From Sipunculus nudus (Eukaryota; Annelida; Sipuncula; Golfingiida; Sipunculidae), in the NCBI GenBank assembly GCA_026874595.1, contig CM049307.1, positions 18,145,079 through 18,209,078 of the forward strand: 64,000 bases of DNA. The letters are read 5' to 3'. The position numbers and the translations under genes were made by a program. Below are positions 33,870 to 45,165 of the stretch, piece after piece. The notes below the pieces were generated by a model that worked only from the letters and a program-made list of their open reading frames with translations, made no database searches and was not told the origin of the DNA. The first letter of the stretch is position 1, and every line of letters begins with the position of its first letter.

Positions 33870-35610
33870 ACGGATAAATTTCTAGCACCTTTTATCGCCC
33901 TGCTGAGGTTGATTGCTCCCTAGGTTTTCGAGAAAAGCTACAAGAATGAACAGATAAGGAAGACATTGCAAAGTGTGAACTCGGATGAGGTTGGTTAAAA
34001 AAAAATGATACAAAAGCTCCAATATCTGAATAACTAATGCATTGATTGCCATGATTCTTTTCATGCATATTGATCATGGAGTGTTTCATCATTTCCCGAA
34101 GACTGGTGGTGCCACTAATTTTTTTACGCATATTTTTTTCTCTATTTTTGAGACCTCCACATGAAGCAGTCTGTCCGCTAACAGGGCACAAATCGAAACG
34201 GTTAGACTTGGAAACTTTTATCTGAACATCCAGGGCGGTCCTTGGCAAATCTCCTTAGAAACCTGAAATTAGCTCATAGTGACCTATATCTTTTTTGAAA
34301 TACAGGCTGATAACATGATTTTGAGCACCCAGACGGGCCAAAAATTGTATCCACCAGGCCTCGAATCTTCCTACGTTACACCAATGAAGGTCCATCAAAA
34401 TTAAAAATTTTAAACAAAAGCTCCAGTTTCTTAATAACTATTGCATTGATTTCCATGATTCTTTCTATGCATATTAATCATGGAGTGTTTCATCATTTCC
34501 TGAAGACTGCGGGCGCAACCTGTATTTTTCCTATTTAAAACGCATTTTTCTCTCTATTTTTGAGGCCTTCAGTTGAAGCAGTCCGTCCGTTTAACAGGAC
34601 AAAAATCGAACTCGTAGACCTAGAAGCTTCTAATCTGTATATCCAGGGAGGTCCTAGGCAAATCTCTATGGACACTAGAAATTTGGTCATGATGACCTAT
34701 ATTTTGTGAACTACAGGCTGAAAACATAATTTTGAGCAACCAGTCAATCAGACGGGACACAAATTGTATCCGCTATGCCTCGAATCTTCTAATGTTACAC
34801 CTATAGAGGTCCATAAAAAATCTCCTCGGAAACCTGTGACTTAAATCCTGTGAGCTATAGGGCTCGAAAATACCCCCCCCCCCGAATAATTGGTAATTTG
34901 ATACAAAAGCTCCAGTATCTGAATAACTTATGCATTGATTTCTATGTGCCTTCCGTTTACAAGGCACAAATCGTAACTGAATGACTTAGAAACTTCTAAC
35001 TGTACATCAAGGTAGGTCCTTGGTAAATCTCTTTGCATTCAAAAATTTAAGTCACTGTGACCTATAATTTGTGAGTTATACGCGTTATTGTCTGTTTCTA
35101 GCACTGTGCAAATCTGACCTGTGTTAGAATTCTAGGCTGCATTACAAACGTTTTCCACTCAATATGGAAACTAAAACATTTTGCATCAACTACACATATA
35201 ACAATGTTGTCATGCAAAGAATTAAGAAAATCGGCCCAGCCAGTCCTTCAGAAATGTTTCGGGCAAAATTGCAAAATGTTAACATTTCAGCTGTTGATGT
35301 ATGAAATTCATACTTTAGATAAAATATCTCAGAAATAATTGCATGAATCTTTCAGAAATGAGGTAAGTTTATTTTCACGAATAGCCCTTTCTCCTGTTAA
35401 AGACTGGTGGCGCCACCTACATTTTTTACGCATTTCTTTCTTTATTTTTTGGTACTCAGGAATCACGGCTGGCCAGATTTTATCAAGGCAAAATCGTGAC
35501 TGCTTGACGTAGAATCTTTTTTATAATATTCTGGTAGGTCCTTAATAAATCTCCTTGCATACCAAAAGAATACAAGTCAGCTGAGCGTCATGACCCATAA
35601 TTCACTTGTT
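33870..35610. repeat. Second locus of the ~340-bp family (irregular)
   Basis: Units related to those at 10,467-12,660: CATGCATATTGATCATGGAG near 34,061, CTATTTTTGAGACCT near 34,142, ACTGGTGGCGCCACC near 35,405, and AGTCAGCTGAGCGTCATGAC near 35,575, identical to the right edge at 12,632. Here a longer unit with AAACCTGAAATTAGCTCA and GACCTATAT segments alternates, so the period is irregular. Confidence 0.75.
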
Positions 35611-37914
35611 ATATAAAGCATTGATTTCGTCTCAATAATTTCCCACCTAGCAAACTTATTTTTTCTTCAATCTGCCTAATATCCATTTAACATCTAAATG
35701 GTCTCCCTTGGATCACCTAGCATTTATTTAACACCCAAATGGGTCTCCCTGGCTCCTAGCTCCAAACAATGTCATTATGGACTTGATCTGTTAATCCTTT
35801 TTACATAGTGGCAGTAAGCATTGTTTAGAATCAGACTTGACTGACATGTGATCGATTTATCCTTTGTTGGTATAGATACCTAGCTCGTGCATAAGAGCAA
35901 CATGACTCGCGGGTTTTTTTTAATGAAATGATGTGCGTCATGACTTTAAAATGAACATATGAGCGTCATAACGTGGATGTGACTCCCTCATTCGACCGAG
36001 TCTTCTACATACACAAATGGCGTATGTATACATGAAGTGAAGAGGGCAATATAGTCCGTTCAATTACGTTTGTTTCAAGGCAAAATACAAAAAAAAAATT
36101 GGTTTTTGTGTGGAAAGACTTCACGTAATAAGTAATGTTTTGTAAGCATGCGCATGTGAAATGTAAACAGAAGGTGGTTTTCTTTAGATGTAACAGAGTT
36201 TGACAGTTGAGAAATGTAATTCCGGCCGTCACACAGTGCCCGACAGGAAAGGGATGGGTTTGAGACAAAATAACCTCTGGCGGAAGGGTGGATGTGAGTG
36301 TCGCTTTCAAATACTGGCTAAGTGACAAAATATTGTTGGGAACCCATCTACACTTACAGCTGATGTGAGCCGTTCTACACACAGAGGGGTTATCTATGAA
36401 TGTCAAGGATGGATCTCATGCACAAAGCACGCTTTTAAGCCGAAATCGAACTGTTTCGCCTGGGAATTGTAAATAACAACAATTAAGTAAATGGAGCAAA
36501 TAAAGAGCATGCATTGACAACATCCATTCCAAATATAATCAACCTATTTTTCAGTGATACATATTTTACATGTTTATTGATAAACCTGTGGATCTATTTT
36601 GCGGTGTGATATCCGTGACGCGGGATTGTAAATATAAACAGATACTTATGAACGTGCTTCCTTAGATAGTTTACGTCATACAGCTGTTGCCAGTATTGGT
36701 GCAGTGATCTTTGTTGTGATCATTTCAACATTGTGAATACAGATTACATCGATGAATTGAGTGATTAACCCTTACTGCATGCTGAAATAAGAAATGAGTG
36801 GTTAGGGATCGGGAGTCACATGTTTTTCACATTTATTGACTATGCAAAGGGGTAGGTGACCTGGTCAAATATCAGGTCAATAATGTTTGAATCCGTCAAT
36901 GTCAGCAGGGTTTGTTCCCATGTACCATAGATCTTGCCCCATGCGCTGAGTTTGAATAAGAGCTTGCATTTTACGCCTGTACTGCAGGACGCAAAGCTCA
37001 GCAACCAGAGTGAGTCACGTGACCACAACTGGCGCAGTGGAGAAAAGAAACCTAGGTAAATATGCGAAATAATACAAGTAAGTCAACAAAAGCTGAATTA
37101 TTTTCATTTACATCGACTCTCACTTCCTCCGTTAGAAAGGAACATAATTTCCTTTTTGTTACAATTTATTTCAACAGGAAGGCTCATTCAGCATGCGCTG
37201 TTTTTTTTTTCAATTATGTTCTGCTAGAATTAAAGATAAAATAAAAAAAATGTTTGACATGCAGACATGAGAACAATGAGGAAGTAGATAACGCATATAT
37301 GACATTCCATTTATATACTTAAACCTTTTGGATGATCGAGTACATTAACAATCAAAAATATAGTTTGACCACTTATTTCATCATTGATTACTTAAGTTAT
37401 AACATGGAAATACGTTATCTCTATAAAATATGAATATGTCATATAAAAACGTAAAGGGGGTCAAAGAAGTAAAGAAAGACAAATAATTGACTTTATTGGA
37501 GTGTGCGTTTCAACATTACCTTGAAGGACAATCCTGGAGGGAAATGATTTGGCTTCATGCATGGATTTGAGTAACGAGTCTACGAGGTTTGGTTTTCGGG
37601 AGTACGAAATTATCCATACAGACATCTCCTAATGCATAACTATGACCATGCATGTATTGTTTAATCTAGATAATACGTTAAAAAGGGACGGAGCTTTTCC
37701 GTGGTAACACTCGAATATGAGAATTAATAGAAAGTAAAAATAAAGAGTATTTTTGCTGTAAGTGATTACTGAGAGTGGTGTGAGATTTCATTTTTCATGT
37801 TAAACCAAAATAAAAAGGGTCTTTGATTTCAGATAATCAGCACATAACAATAAGCTAAAACACATGCATGTTATGTTGATCAAGGGATTCAATACAGGTG
37901 TGATGGGGTAGATA

Positions 37915-37915
<1 letters not shown>
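35611..37915. other. No gene seen
   Basis: The 133-residue frame at 36,005-36,406 (-) has no recognisable domain or exon signals and is not called. Otherwise non-coding. Confidence 0.5.
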
Positions 37916-37957
<42 letters not shown>

Positions 37958-38886
37958 ATGTATACATATATTGGATATGGAAGAAAATAAAGGTAATCAT
38001 CCCCCTGCTGGTAAGAAAGTTAGATTTATACACGGGAAATAAAATGATACTATATATATATATATATATATGTATCAATATTCGTATAGGTTTACAAAAA
38101 AAAGTAATGAGTCATCCTCTCACCCTTTGAAGATAAATTGAAGCCACAGGATATAATTAAGGTAACAGTCAACATTCTTGAATCATTCCTAGTTGTACTG
38201 CACGTTTTATATATTACACCTGCCAACCCCTATTAAAATATATGAATTAAATTACTCGGGTAACTTTCGTTCTAAGTGTTAACCCACATATTTAAGCGTC
38301 TCTAAACTGCTCTTATTTTAAAATAAAAATAATTAAATTATTCGTTATTGGAAACCGGTCTCTGAAATATATCATGATTTACTACATTAGAATTCTAGTT
38401 TAAAAGTTAATTACATTGCTTGGTTACATCATCTTCGAGATGATTAGCTGGTTGTGAAACTTACTTCATTTCTCAGGCAGTTTACTGCTCCTTGATCCCC
38501 TGGGAACAGACGATTACACTACAGAATCAACTTGAAGTCGCCCAATCCTGCTTGTATTTATATGAGCGTCCATACGAGAGCACAAAGGGACCGGTGGTTA
38601 TGATTCTCTTAATGATTTACATGTTCAGACACCTAACTCTGAGGCCAGTAGTCCATAACCACATCGACCTGGCCTAACAAGACAGATTTCTTTTAGTGGT
38701 CTAGGACAAGTACAGTCAACACTGATGTGATCCTTTATTGATATAGGAGAACGGCAACTACCGGGGCGTAGCCAAGGGGGGGGGGGCTGCAGGGGGCCAT
38801 GCCTCCCCCCCCCCCCCCGTCCCGGTCGCATCCAGTACTCGCCGTCCTTTCCGAATTTTCACTTAATCTAATTAATATATATATAT

Positions 38887-38948
<62 letters not shown>
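37916..38948. repeat. AT microsatellites and poly(G)/(C) segment
   Basis: TA runs at about 37,916-37,955, 38,053-38,070 and 38,873-38,948. Between them, GGGGCGTAGCCAAGG is followed by G10 (38,777) and C13 (38,806) with CTGCAGGGGGCC between. Confidence 0.85.
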
Positions 38949-38950
<2 letters not shown>

Positions 38951-39599
38951 TTTAAATCAGTGGCGGTATATGCTATAAGTGACGATTGAGAGGGGGCGCC
39001 TTCGGCGCGCGGCCCCCCGTTGAGCTGCAAAATCTCTCATTTTATTCATTTCCGATTTTCGAGATTAATATTCGTTTTTCATATTTCTTATTATTTATAA
39101 GCTAAAATTCCCTCAAAATGTCCTCTTGACATTGTATATTCAAAATTTCCCAATATGTGAGGGGGAAACCCCCTCCCATACCCACCCCATGCACCTGTAA
39201 CTAACCTTAATAAAACCATGTTTCATAATTGAAAATAAAAAAATATATTTTTTCTTACATCGAAACAATAAAGTATAGTAATACTATAATGATAATAATA
39301 ATATTAAGAAAATATACACAACATTATATATACATGCATGTAAGCGCCCCTTGCTCCCCCCCCCCCCCCCCTTTTCGAATTTCTTGATCCGCCCCTCCCT
39401 CAATCCTGGCGACGCCCCTGAACTAATACATGACACTATTCAGTCAGGTGTCCACGTGAACTGCCTATAGTTACAACTTACAAGGACCTCTATTAGCCAT
39501 ACACCAGGGTAAACAGACCGTCAACAGGTGCACGTTTCCGCAGGGATCGAGGGCAAGAACCGCTGACAGGCACAAGAGCATGTTGTTTGAATATGCAGC
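38949..39599. repeat. Non-coding with C16 tract and GATCCGCCCC module
   Basis: C16 at 39,356-39,371 is followed by TTCTTGATCCGCCCCT and GGCGACGCCCCTG, a module also seen near 41,535 and, in reverse, near 46,075 and 49,135. Confidence 0.6.
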
Positions 39600-40180
39600 C
39601 ATTTTAACTCAGCTGACCGAAATTCAGCTGAGGTACAGGAATGGAGCTTTGTCTGTCGTCCGGCCGGCTTTCAGAGCAAGGCTAAAATGGTGACTGCTGG
39701 CCCACGAAGCATATAAGAAACACAGAGCGAGGTAAGACCCAATTGTGACCTGTATGTACTACAGGGCCAACTGGGTCTACAACGGAGATTTAAAAAAAAT
39801 CTCCCTTAAATTTATTCACTGCCAAATATATCCTCCGAGCTATGTAAGTACCCTCCCCCCCCCCCCCTCGGAATAATCAAATCTTTATTACAAAACCTCC
39901 ACTATCTTGAAAATTAATGCATGGATTGCCTTGAATCTTGCCTTTTATATATTTACCAAGGCTAGTTTTGTCAACTCCCGCAAACTGGTGGCACTATCTG
40001 TATTTTTTTTCTAATTTTCAAGATTTTTTCCCTTTTTTTATCAGACGATCAAATATCAGCAATCATGTCAGTTTCTCAGCAGAGCAATTGAACAAAGGTT
40101 ATCTGAGCTATAAAGATCACAACTGTCCGATCACAATATGACTCTTCAATGTGCACGAGGATCGTTTCTATATCCGTCAG
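39600..40180. repeat. Fragment of the ~340-bp family
   Basis: CAAACTGGTGGCACTATCTG then TATTTTTTTTC near 39,978 and CTGAGCTATAAAGATCAC near 40,101 match family segments. Only one or two partial units. Confidence 0.65.
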
Positions 40181-40220
40181 AAACTGACCAGATTTACAGG
40201 CATACATAAACTACATTGAT

Positions 40221-41690
40221 TCATAAATGTCTAAAACTGCAGTCCTGCACGAGTTTTTGCTTGCAGATGATTAGCTCATCGAGTAGCTCTAGTTGGTCGT
40301 AATCTATGATTCCGCCCCAAGGCGTAACAATGATGGTGATGTCCGCTGTGGCCGATAGACGTCGCCATTGGAACTGTGGTGTTGTCAACCTGCATACATG
40401 AGCATTCTTCCATGTTTTAGCGTTATGAGTCGTGGCAGTTATTTCTATCTGTGATGATCTAGTAGCCACTTGCTTATTGTGGTTTTCTTTCTGGAGGTAG
40501 GTGGGGTCGAAAGGTTTTCCTGATCTTTTCTTTCTTGGGCTTATTCTCTTGCCTTCAGTCTTTCATGGTGATGATCTCTCAAAGGCTAGAACTCTACTCA
40601 GGCTTAGGTTGTCATCAAAATGTTTCTCCGTATTTACGTCTTGACAGTCTTCAAATTCTTCTTCAGATGATTGGGCTGCTGTATCCATTGGGCAGGCGTC
40701 CCTATGAGGACGACATCTAGCAGACGCTGTTTTGGTTACCTGGTGGTAGGTTGGCGGTTGCTTAGGTGTTTGAGCAAATGTAGTTGTCATTTGTGGTTCC
40801 GTTTGACTTGCAATAGTCGCTTTCTTGCGTTCTGTCTGAGTGGCTTTCCTGATCTGGTAGGTATTTTTAGGGTCTGTGTGGTACTTTTATTCTTAGCACT
40901 TACAGGGGTATCTGTATAGATAATATTGGTTTTCTGCGTCGGGTTTACTTGTACCATATATTTTGTCTTGGTGGTCCATAACTGGTGGTTGGCTTGAACT
41001 GGGTTCTCGGTCTCCATAGGTGTTTGGAGTTGCTGACTTGGCAGTGTGGTCTGGTTCAAGCTCAGTGATTTCTTGTATTTCCTTTAGGCAGTGCATCCCT
41101 AGTACGCAGATGAATGGGCTTTTTAAAATTCCCGCGTTCCCGCATCGTATGGTTGGTGAAATGCTATGACCGCTGAGATGCTCACCCCGCACTTGTAACA
41201 TGATTTGGTTTCTGTCAGGTTGGGTTATTTAACATCGGCTCTGTACGTTTCTATAGAGAATCCCTCGGGCCAAATCGTAATGCCTTGGTCAAAGCTTCAC
41301 ACGCATGCTTGGTTTCCCATTCAGGGTCATCAGTTAGCATGGTTCCCAGCCTGCCTTGCGCTGGGAGGGAGTCCGGACTCCCCCTTCCCTTTTTTTCATC
41401 CGCTGCAAGCTTTTTTATGGGTTTCAGACAAAATTTTGTGGCCTGGCTCTCCCCCCTTTTTCGGACCTAATGATCTTTTTTTTTTGGGGGGGGGGGGGGT
41501 TCATAAGTCCTCCTTGGTCGGCCCCCTTTACCTAAATCCAGGATCCGCCCATGATTTCAACTATGCTAGGTCAGCAGTCTGACTGCTGTTGTTGTTTCAC
41601 GTTGTTGTCATGGAGATGGTAAAGCAAATCGGTCTCCGGTATGTCGACAGGGACGCCTACATGACGATAGGATACTCCTTTATTTCTTTG
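40221..41690 (-). pseudogene. Non-LTR retrotransposon ORF1 (RRM-like plus zinc knuckle), broken
   Basis: Family role: nucleic-acid binding protein of LINEs. From 41,690 downward on the - strand one frame reads VGVPVDIPETDLLYHLH, resembling the RNA-recognition-like start of LINE ORF1 proteins. After an insertion (about 41,306-41,575) it resumes with ITIWPEGFSIETYRADVK, then ETKSCYKCG, and one base off, HLSGHS...RCGN: a degenerate CCHC knuckle. A hydrophilic stretch follows (about 41,090-40,470) and a tail with a WRRLSATADITI segment ends at a stop at 40,221. Frame breaks are near 41,190, with stops near 40,893 and 40,565. No ORF2 follows, so only this piece was retained or inserted. Confidence 0.6.
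41306..41575. mobile_element. Poly(G)-bearing insertion inside LINE ORF1
   Basis: The ORF1 reading is interrupted between its RRM-like half and zinc-knuckle half by sequence with T10G14 (about 41,476-41,499) and CCAGGATCCGCCCATG near 41,538, the module that accompanies poly(G/C) at 39,356, 46,073 and 49,133. The boundaries are estimates. Confidence 0.45.
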
Positions 41691-42940
41691 CTTAGCCGTG
41701 GGTATCTGATTTGTAGTCGGAAGTTCCGGTATTCTTATCCATAGTTGAGGTGAGCTCCGACGTCAGCGGTCGTAGGATGGACGTAAATTCTATCTCTGGT
41801 CCTAGCATTGGTGTCGAAGTAGATATCAGGAAACGCTTTTCTGAGAAGTTGGTTCCGCTTATTCCTGCTTCTTGTGTAGAAGCGATATCCAGTATCCATG
41901 CTGAGCGTCAACATGACAACATGACTCTCAGGCTTCTGACATCAACTGACTGGCCTGCCCGTCTTCTCCAGTATATCAAAAATCGACGTTTGGGGTGGCA
42001 GGCTGTCGCTATGCTGAGCGCTGCTTTCAGGTAATTGTCTGTTGCATCTTGAAGACACTTCAGGGAACACGTCTGGTCACTCTGAGAGTTAATTCACGAC
42101 TGGTCTCACACGAGTACTCGGGGCCTCATTTCGGAGTCGAGTAGTCGGTTAGAATTAATCTGAGTCGAGCGCACGGGTTCTATAGAATTCCTTCCAGACA
42201 TATACTCAATACGCCTCATCGGCCTAATTCATATAAACCTAAACCAAAATCACCAGCATTATATATTAATCTGATCTTTGCAACATCATTACATTCATTA
42301 TATTATTTATGAGATTATCATCACACTGACCCATGAGGCAATTAAAAGACACCAATCTTACTAATTTTTCAAAGTAATTAAAGATGACTTACCTAAGGGA
42401 CGGTATCATTATATGTCAGCTAACAGTGACATAGTTAACTGGTAGCCATCATGATCACTCTGTGACTGTATACAGAGAAAATTTATCTGGTGGCAATCTG
42501 AAATTTGAATACGAACAAATATGAAAGTCAGTATAACAACTCACGATATTATATGTTGATACGACGTGGCAAAAAAGGAATGTCTCTGGCCGTAGATAAT
42601 CGATAACAGCATTGTGCAGACTGTACCTAATTATATGGAAACACGTTGCCATGGTAGTATTGTTGTATACAGTATTAAGTATGAATCTGCACAAATGAAA
42701 TATAAAATCAAATCGGTAAACGATAAACTGTAAAACGTAAATGGTAATAAAACAATGAGCTAACTGCCGCTTGCTGATCTGTGCACAGTTTCAATATGGC
42801 AAATGTTTGATATACAGCACATATATATATATATATAATTATATATAGTTTTAAGGTTGTTTTAAGTGCTTGTGGTATAGTGCTCCATACAGTTAAGGTA
42901 CAGCAGGTTAGTTAAACATTAAGAACGTTGGAGCATGGTG
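41691..42940. other. Possible ORF1 5' part, otherwise no gene
   Basis: 41,700-42,040 may be the decayed N-terminal part of the LINE ORF1 (- strand) but I cannot match it to a motif. The rest is AT-rich and non-coding, with an (AT)n stretch at 42,819-42,847. Confidence 0.35.
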
Positions 42941-42996
42941 TTATTACTCAGTTTCACGAGGTTACCGGTATCGGCACCCGGGCGATCATCAGATAA
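42941..42996 (-). ncRNA. Hammerhead ribozyme, solitary copy with enlarged stem II
   Basis: On the - strand: stem I UUAU/AUAA (42,996-42,993 with 42,944-42,941), core CUGAUGA (42,992-42,986), a 24-nt inner stem II region closed by CG/CG and containing a CCGG/CCGG helix, then GAAA (42,955-42,952). Stem III is AC/GU with loop UGA, then A17. It shares UGAUGAUCG and CGUGAAAC with the ribozyme at 23,794. Stem I is short and stem II irregular, so activity is uncertain. Confidence 0.6.
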
Positions 42997-43229
42997 ATGT
43001 TAATAGTTACTGACTATTCCGAGAAGAATAATCAAGGCCAACAGGTCTATTGCGAACCTGTGCAATGGGATATACATTAGGTAGGATGCTTCCATGCTGG
43101 ACCATTACTTTCATGTACACGTGTGGCATGTATATGTACAATGCAAGTACTAAACATTTTGAACCCGAGTATAAGCACCAATCACACAAACCTCTATTCT
43201 GAAATACTGGCATGGATGTAAACAACAAA

Positions 43230-43790
43230 AACGGATTGTAGGTGGCACCACCTGACTTGTGTATGAGAATGCCATCGGAAATGAATGGACATACATGTAC
43301 TTCAAACCACTCTCGGGCTATGTGTACAGATGCATGAAACCCCAAAACAATTGCAGATGGCGCTACAAATCTTGTATACAGCCAAACACCGACATGTATG
43401 GACATACATAATTTCAGGCTGATATGTCAAATCACTCCTGAGAAAAAAGCAGGGACATTCACTGTGCAAAATTATTGTGGATGGCGCCACCAGTCTTGTA
43501 TACTACGAAGCTATCCGAGATGAATACTGTACATATGCCCAGTTTCAGGCTGAAATATTAAATCCCTCCTAAGAAATAAGCAGGGACATACACTGTTAAA
43601 AAAATATCGTAGATGGCGCCACCAGTCTTGTATTCGACGAAGCTATCCAATATGTAAATATTTGCACAATTTCGGGCTAAAATATCAAATCCCTCCTGAG
43701 AAATAAGCAGGTACATACAGTGTGAAAAAAATCATTGAAGGTGGCGACACTGTGTCATCATAAACCATTTTTAGGCAGAAAGAGGCTAAA
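43230..43790 (-). repeat. Tandem array, ~125-131-bp units with GGCGCCAC
   Basis: GATGGCGCCACCAGTCTTGT or variants occur near 43,355, 43,481, 43,612 and 43,741, each followed by GAAGCTATCC and TTTC(A/G)GGCT then AAATC(A/C)CTCCT. On the - strand each unit contains AGACTGGTGGCGCCA, the same palindrome module as the 340-bp family. Confidence 0.85.
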
Positions 43791-44690
43791 ATTACGGGGG
43801 TTTAACCCGTAAAAAAACAGGTCGATGTAGGTGGCGCCGCAAAAATCTCAATTTCAAATGTAAGTCATATGACCAACATTTGCACAAAACTTGGTGGTGC
43901 TAGATCCTGTCGTTTTGGTATGCTTAGTTAGTTCAAATTCCTGTAACTCGGCCAAAATGCATCGAACTACAACCATCTGAACAAACTCGAGAGTGCTTGT
44001 CTCTTGAGTCATATCTGCGAAATATTGCACAATTTGGATGAATGATTTTGGAGAAGGGGATTTTCAAAGGGTTTCAAGCTTTTGCCTCGTAAAATGTAAG
44101 TCGATGCAAGTGGCGCCACAAAAGGATCAATCCCGCAACATCTGATATTTGACTGATTTTTGTGTAAAATTTGGGGATGCCAGCTCCTGATATTCCTGAC
44201 AAAGCAGTGGTTAATATACTGCTGACTGATAACCCCAGTACATAAAAGTCGATGCAGTTGGCACCACCAATTCCTCAATTTCAAATATTAGTCATGTGAC
44301 CAAAATTTGCATACAATTTAGTAATGATAGCTCCAGCCATATCTGATATTATATTTTTAGCATGCATTTTATGCCAAATGACTAAGTTCAGCTGCCTGTA
44401 ACTCTGCCAAAAATCTGAAACCATTAGAACAAACCCGAGATATATTGTTCCTGGGATCATTTCTGTGAAATATCAGAAAATTTAGCTGAGCAGTTTCAGA
44501 GAAGAAAATTTAAATTTGTTTAGCCTTTTCCCTATAAAATATAAGTTAATACAGATAGCTAAAAAAAGCAAAAACTGTGACATTTTATGGGTGACTGATT
44601 TTCGGCATAAAACATGGTGATGCTAGCTCTTGCCAATTTTGAGATAGTATTGGTTAACGTACAGACGACGGAAGACGCCACACCATCGCA
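43791..44690. repeat. Diverged duplication, ~425-bp period
   Basis: CTCAATTTCAAATGTAAGTC (43,846) recurs as CTCAATTTCAAATATTAGTC near 44,273, each preceded by AAGTCGATG or GTCGATG and a GGCGCCG/GGCACCAC block. A third related block starts near 44,100. The end (GACGACGGAAGACGCCACAC near 44,664) resembles the edge type GTCCGTCGTCCG seen at 10,499. Confidence 0.75.
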
Positions 44691-45100
44691 AAACGAAAAT
44701 TTACATAAAAGGCACCAAGGTTTTTGATAATTAACTGTAATCTGGTAATGTTTGTGAAGGCGTGCTTAGACTGGTAGGCCAGATTATCCGGCAAAGCCCA
44801 ATGCGTATGGATTAAAGCGCATGTTGATAGAAACTGAATCATACGTGAGATACCGTACCTTGAGCCCTGGATGTACTGGCCACTGGTTCAGTTTATTTAC
44901 ATTGCGTAACGGAACACTTCCGTCCCTCTTTGGTGTGTCCAGTCAGCAGTACTTTCTTTTGAGTATAGCAATTCTAGTGACAGCTAATTACGGGGTGCAA
45001 AGGCACATGTCACGCATGTTATATATTCAGAAAAATGCTTGCTGGTGGTGCAATATTATTCGGAACACACTCTGTTAGATATACTGCATATGGACAAGCA

Positions 45101-45165
<65 letters not shown>

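Noticed and set aside
36005-36406. 133-residue - strand frame as a gene
   Set aside because: No recognisable domain, no start context and no splice signals; composition is typical of chance frames.
41090-41200. Retropepsin-like reading of VLGMHCLKE in the - strand frame
   Set aside because: The upstream RRM-like segment, CYKC and RCGN words fit a LINE ORF1 zinc knuckle better, and no D-(S/T)-G active site is present.
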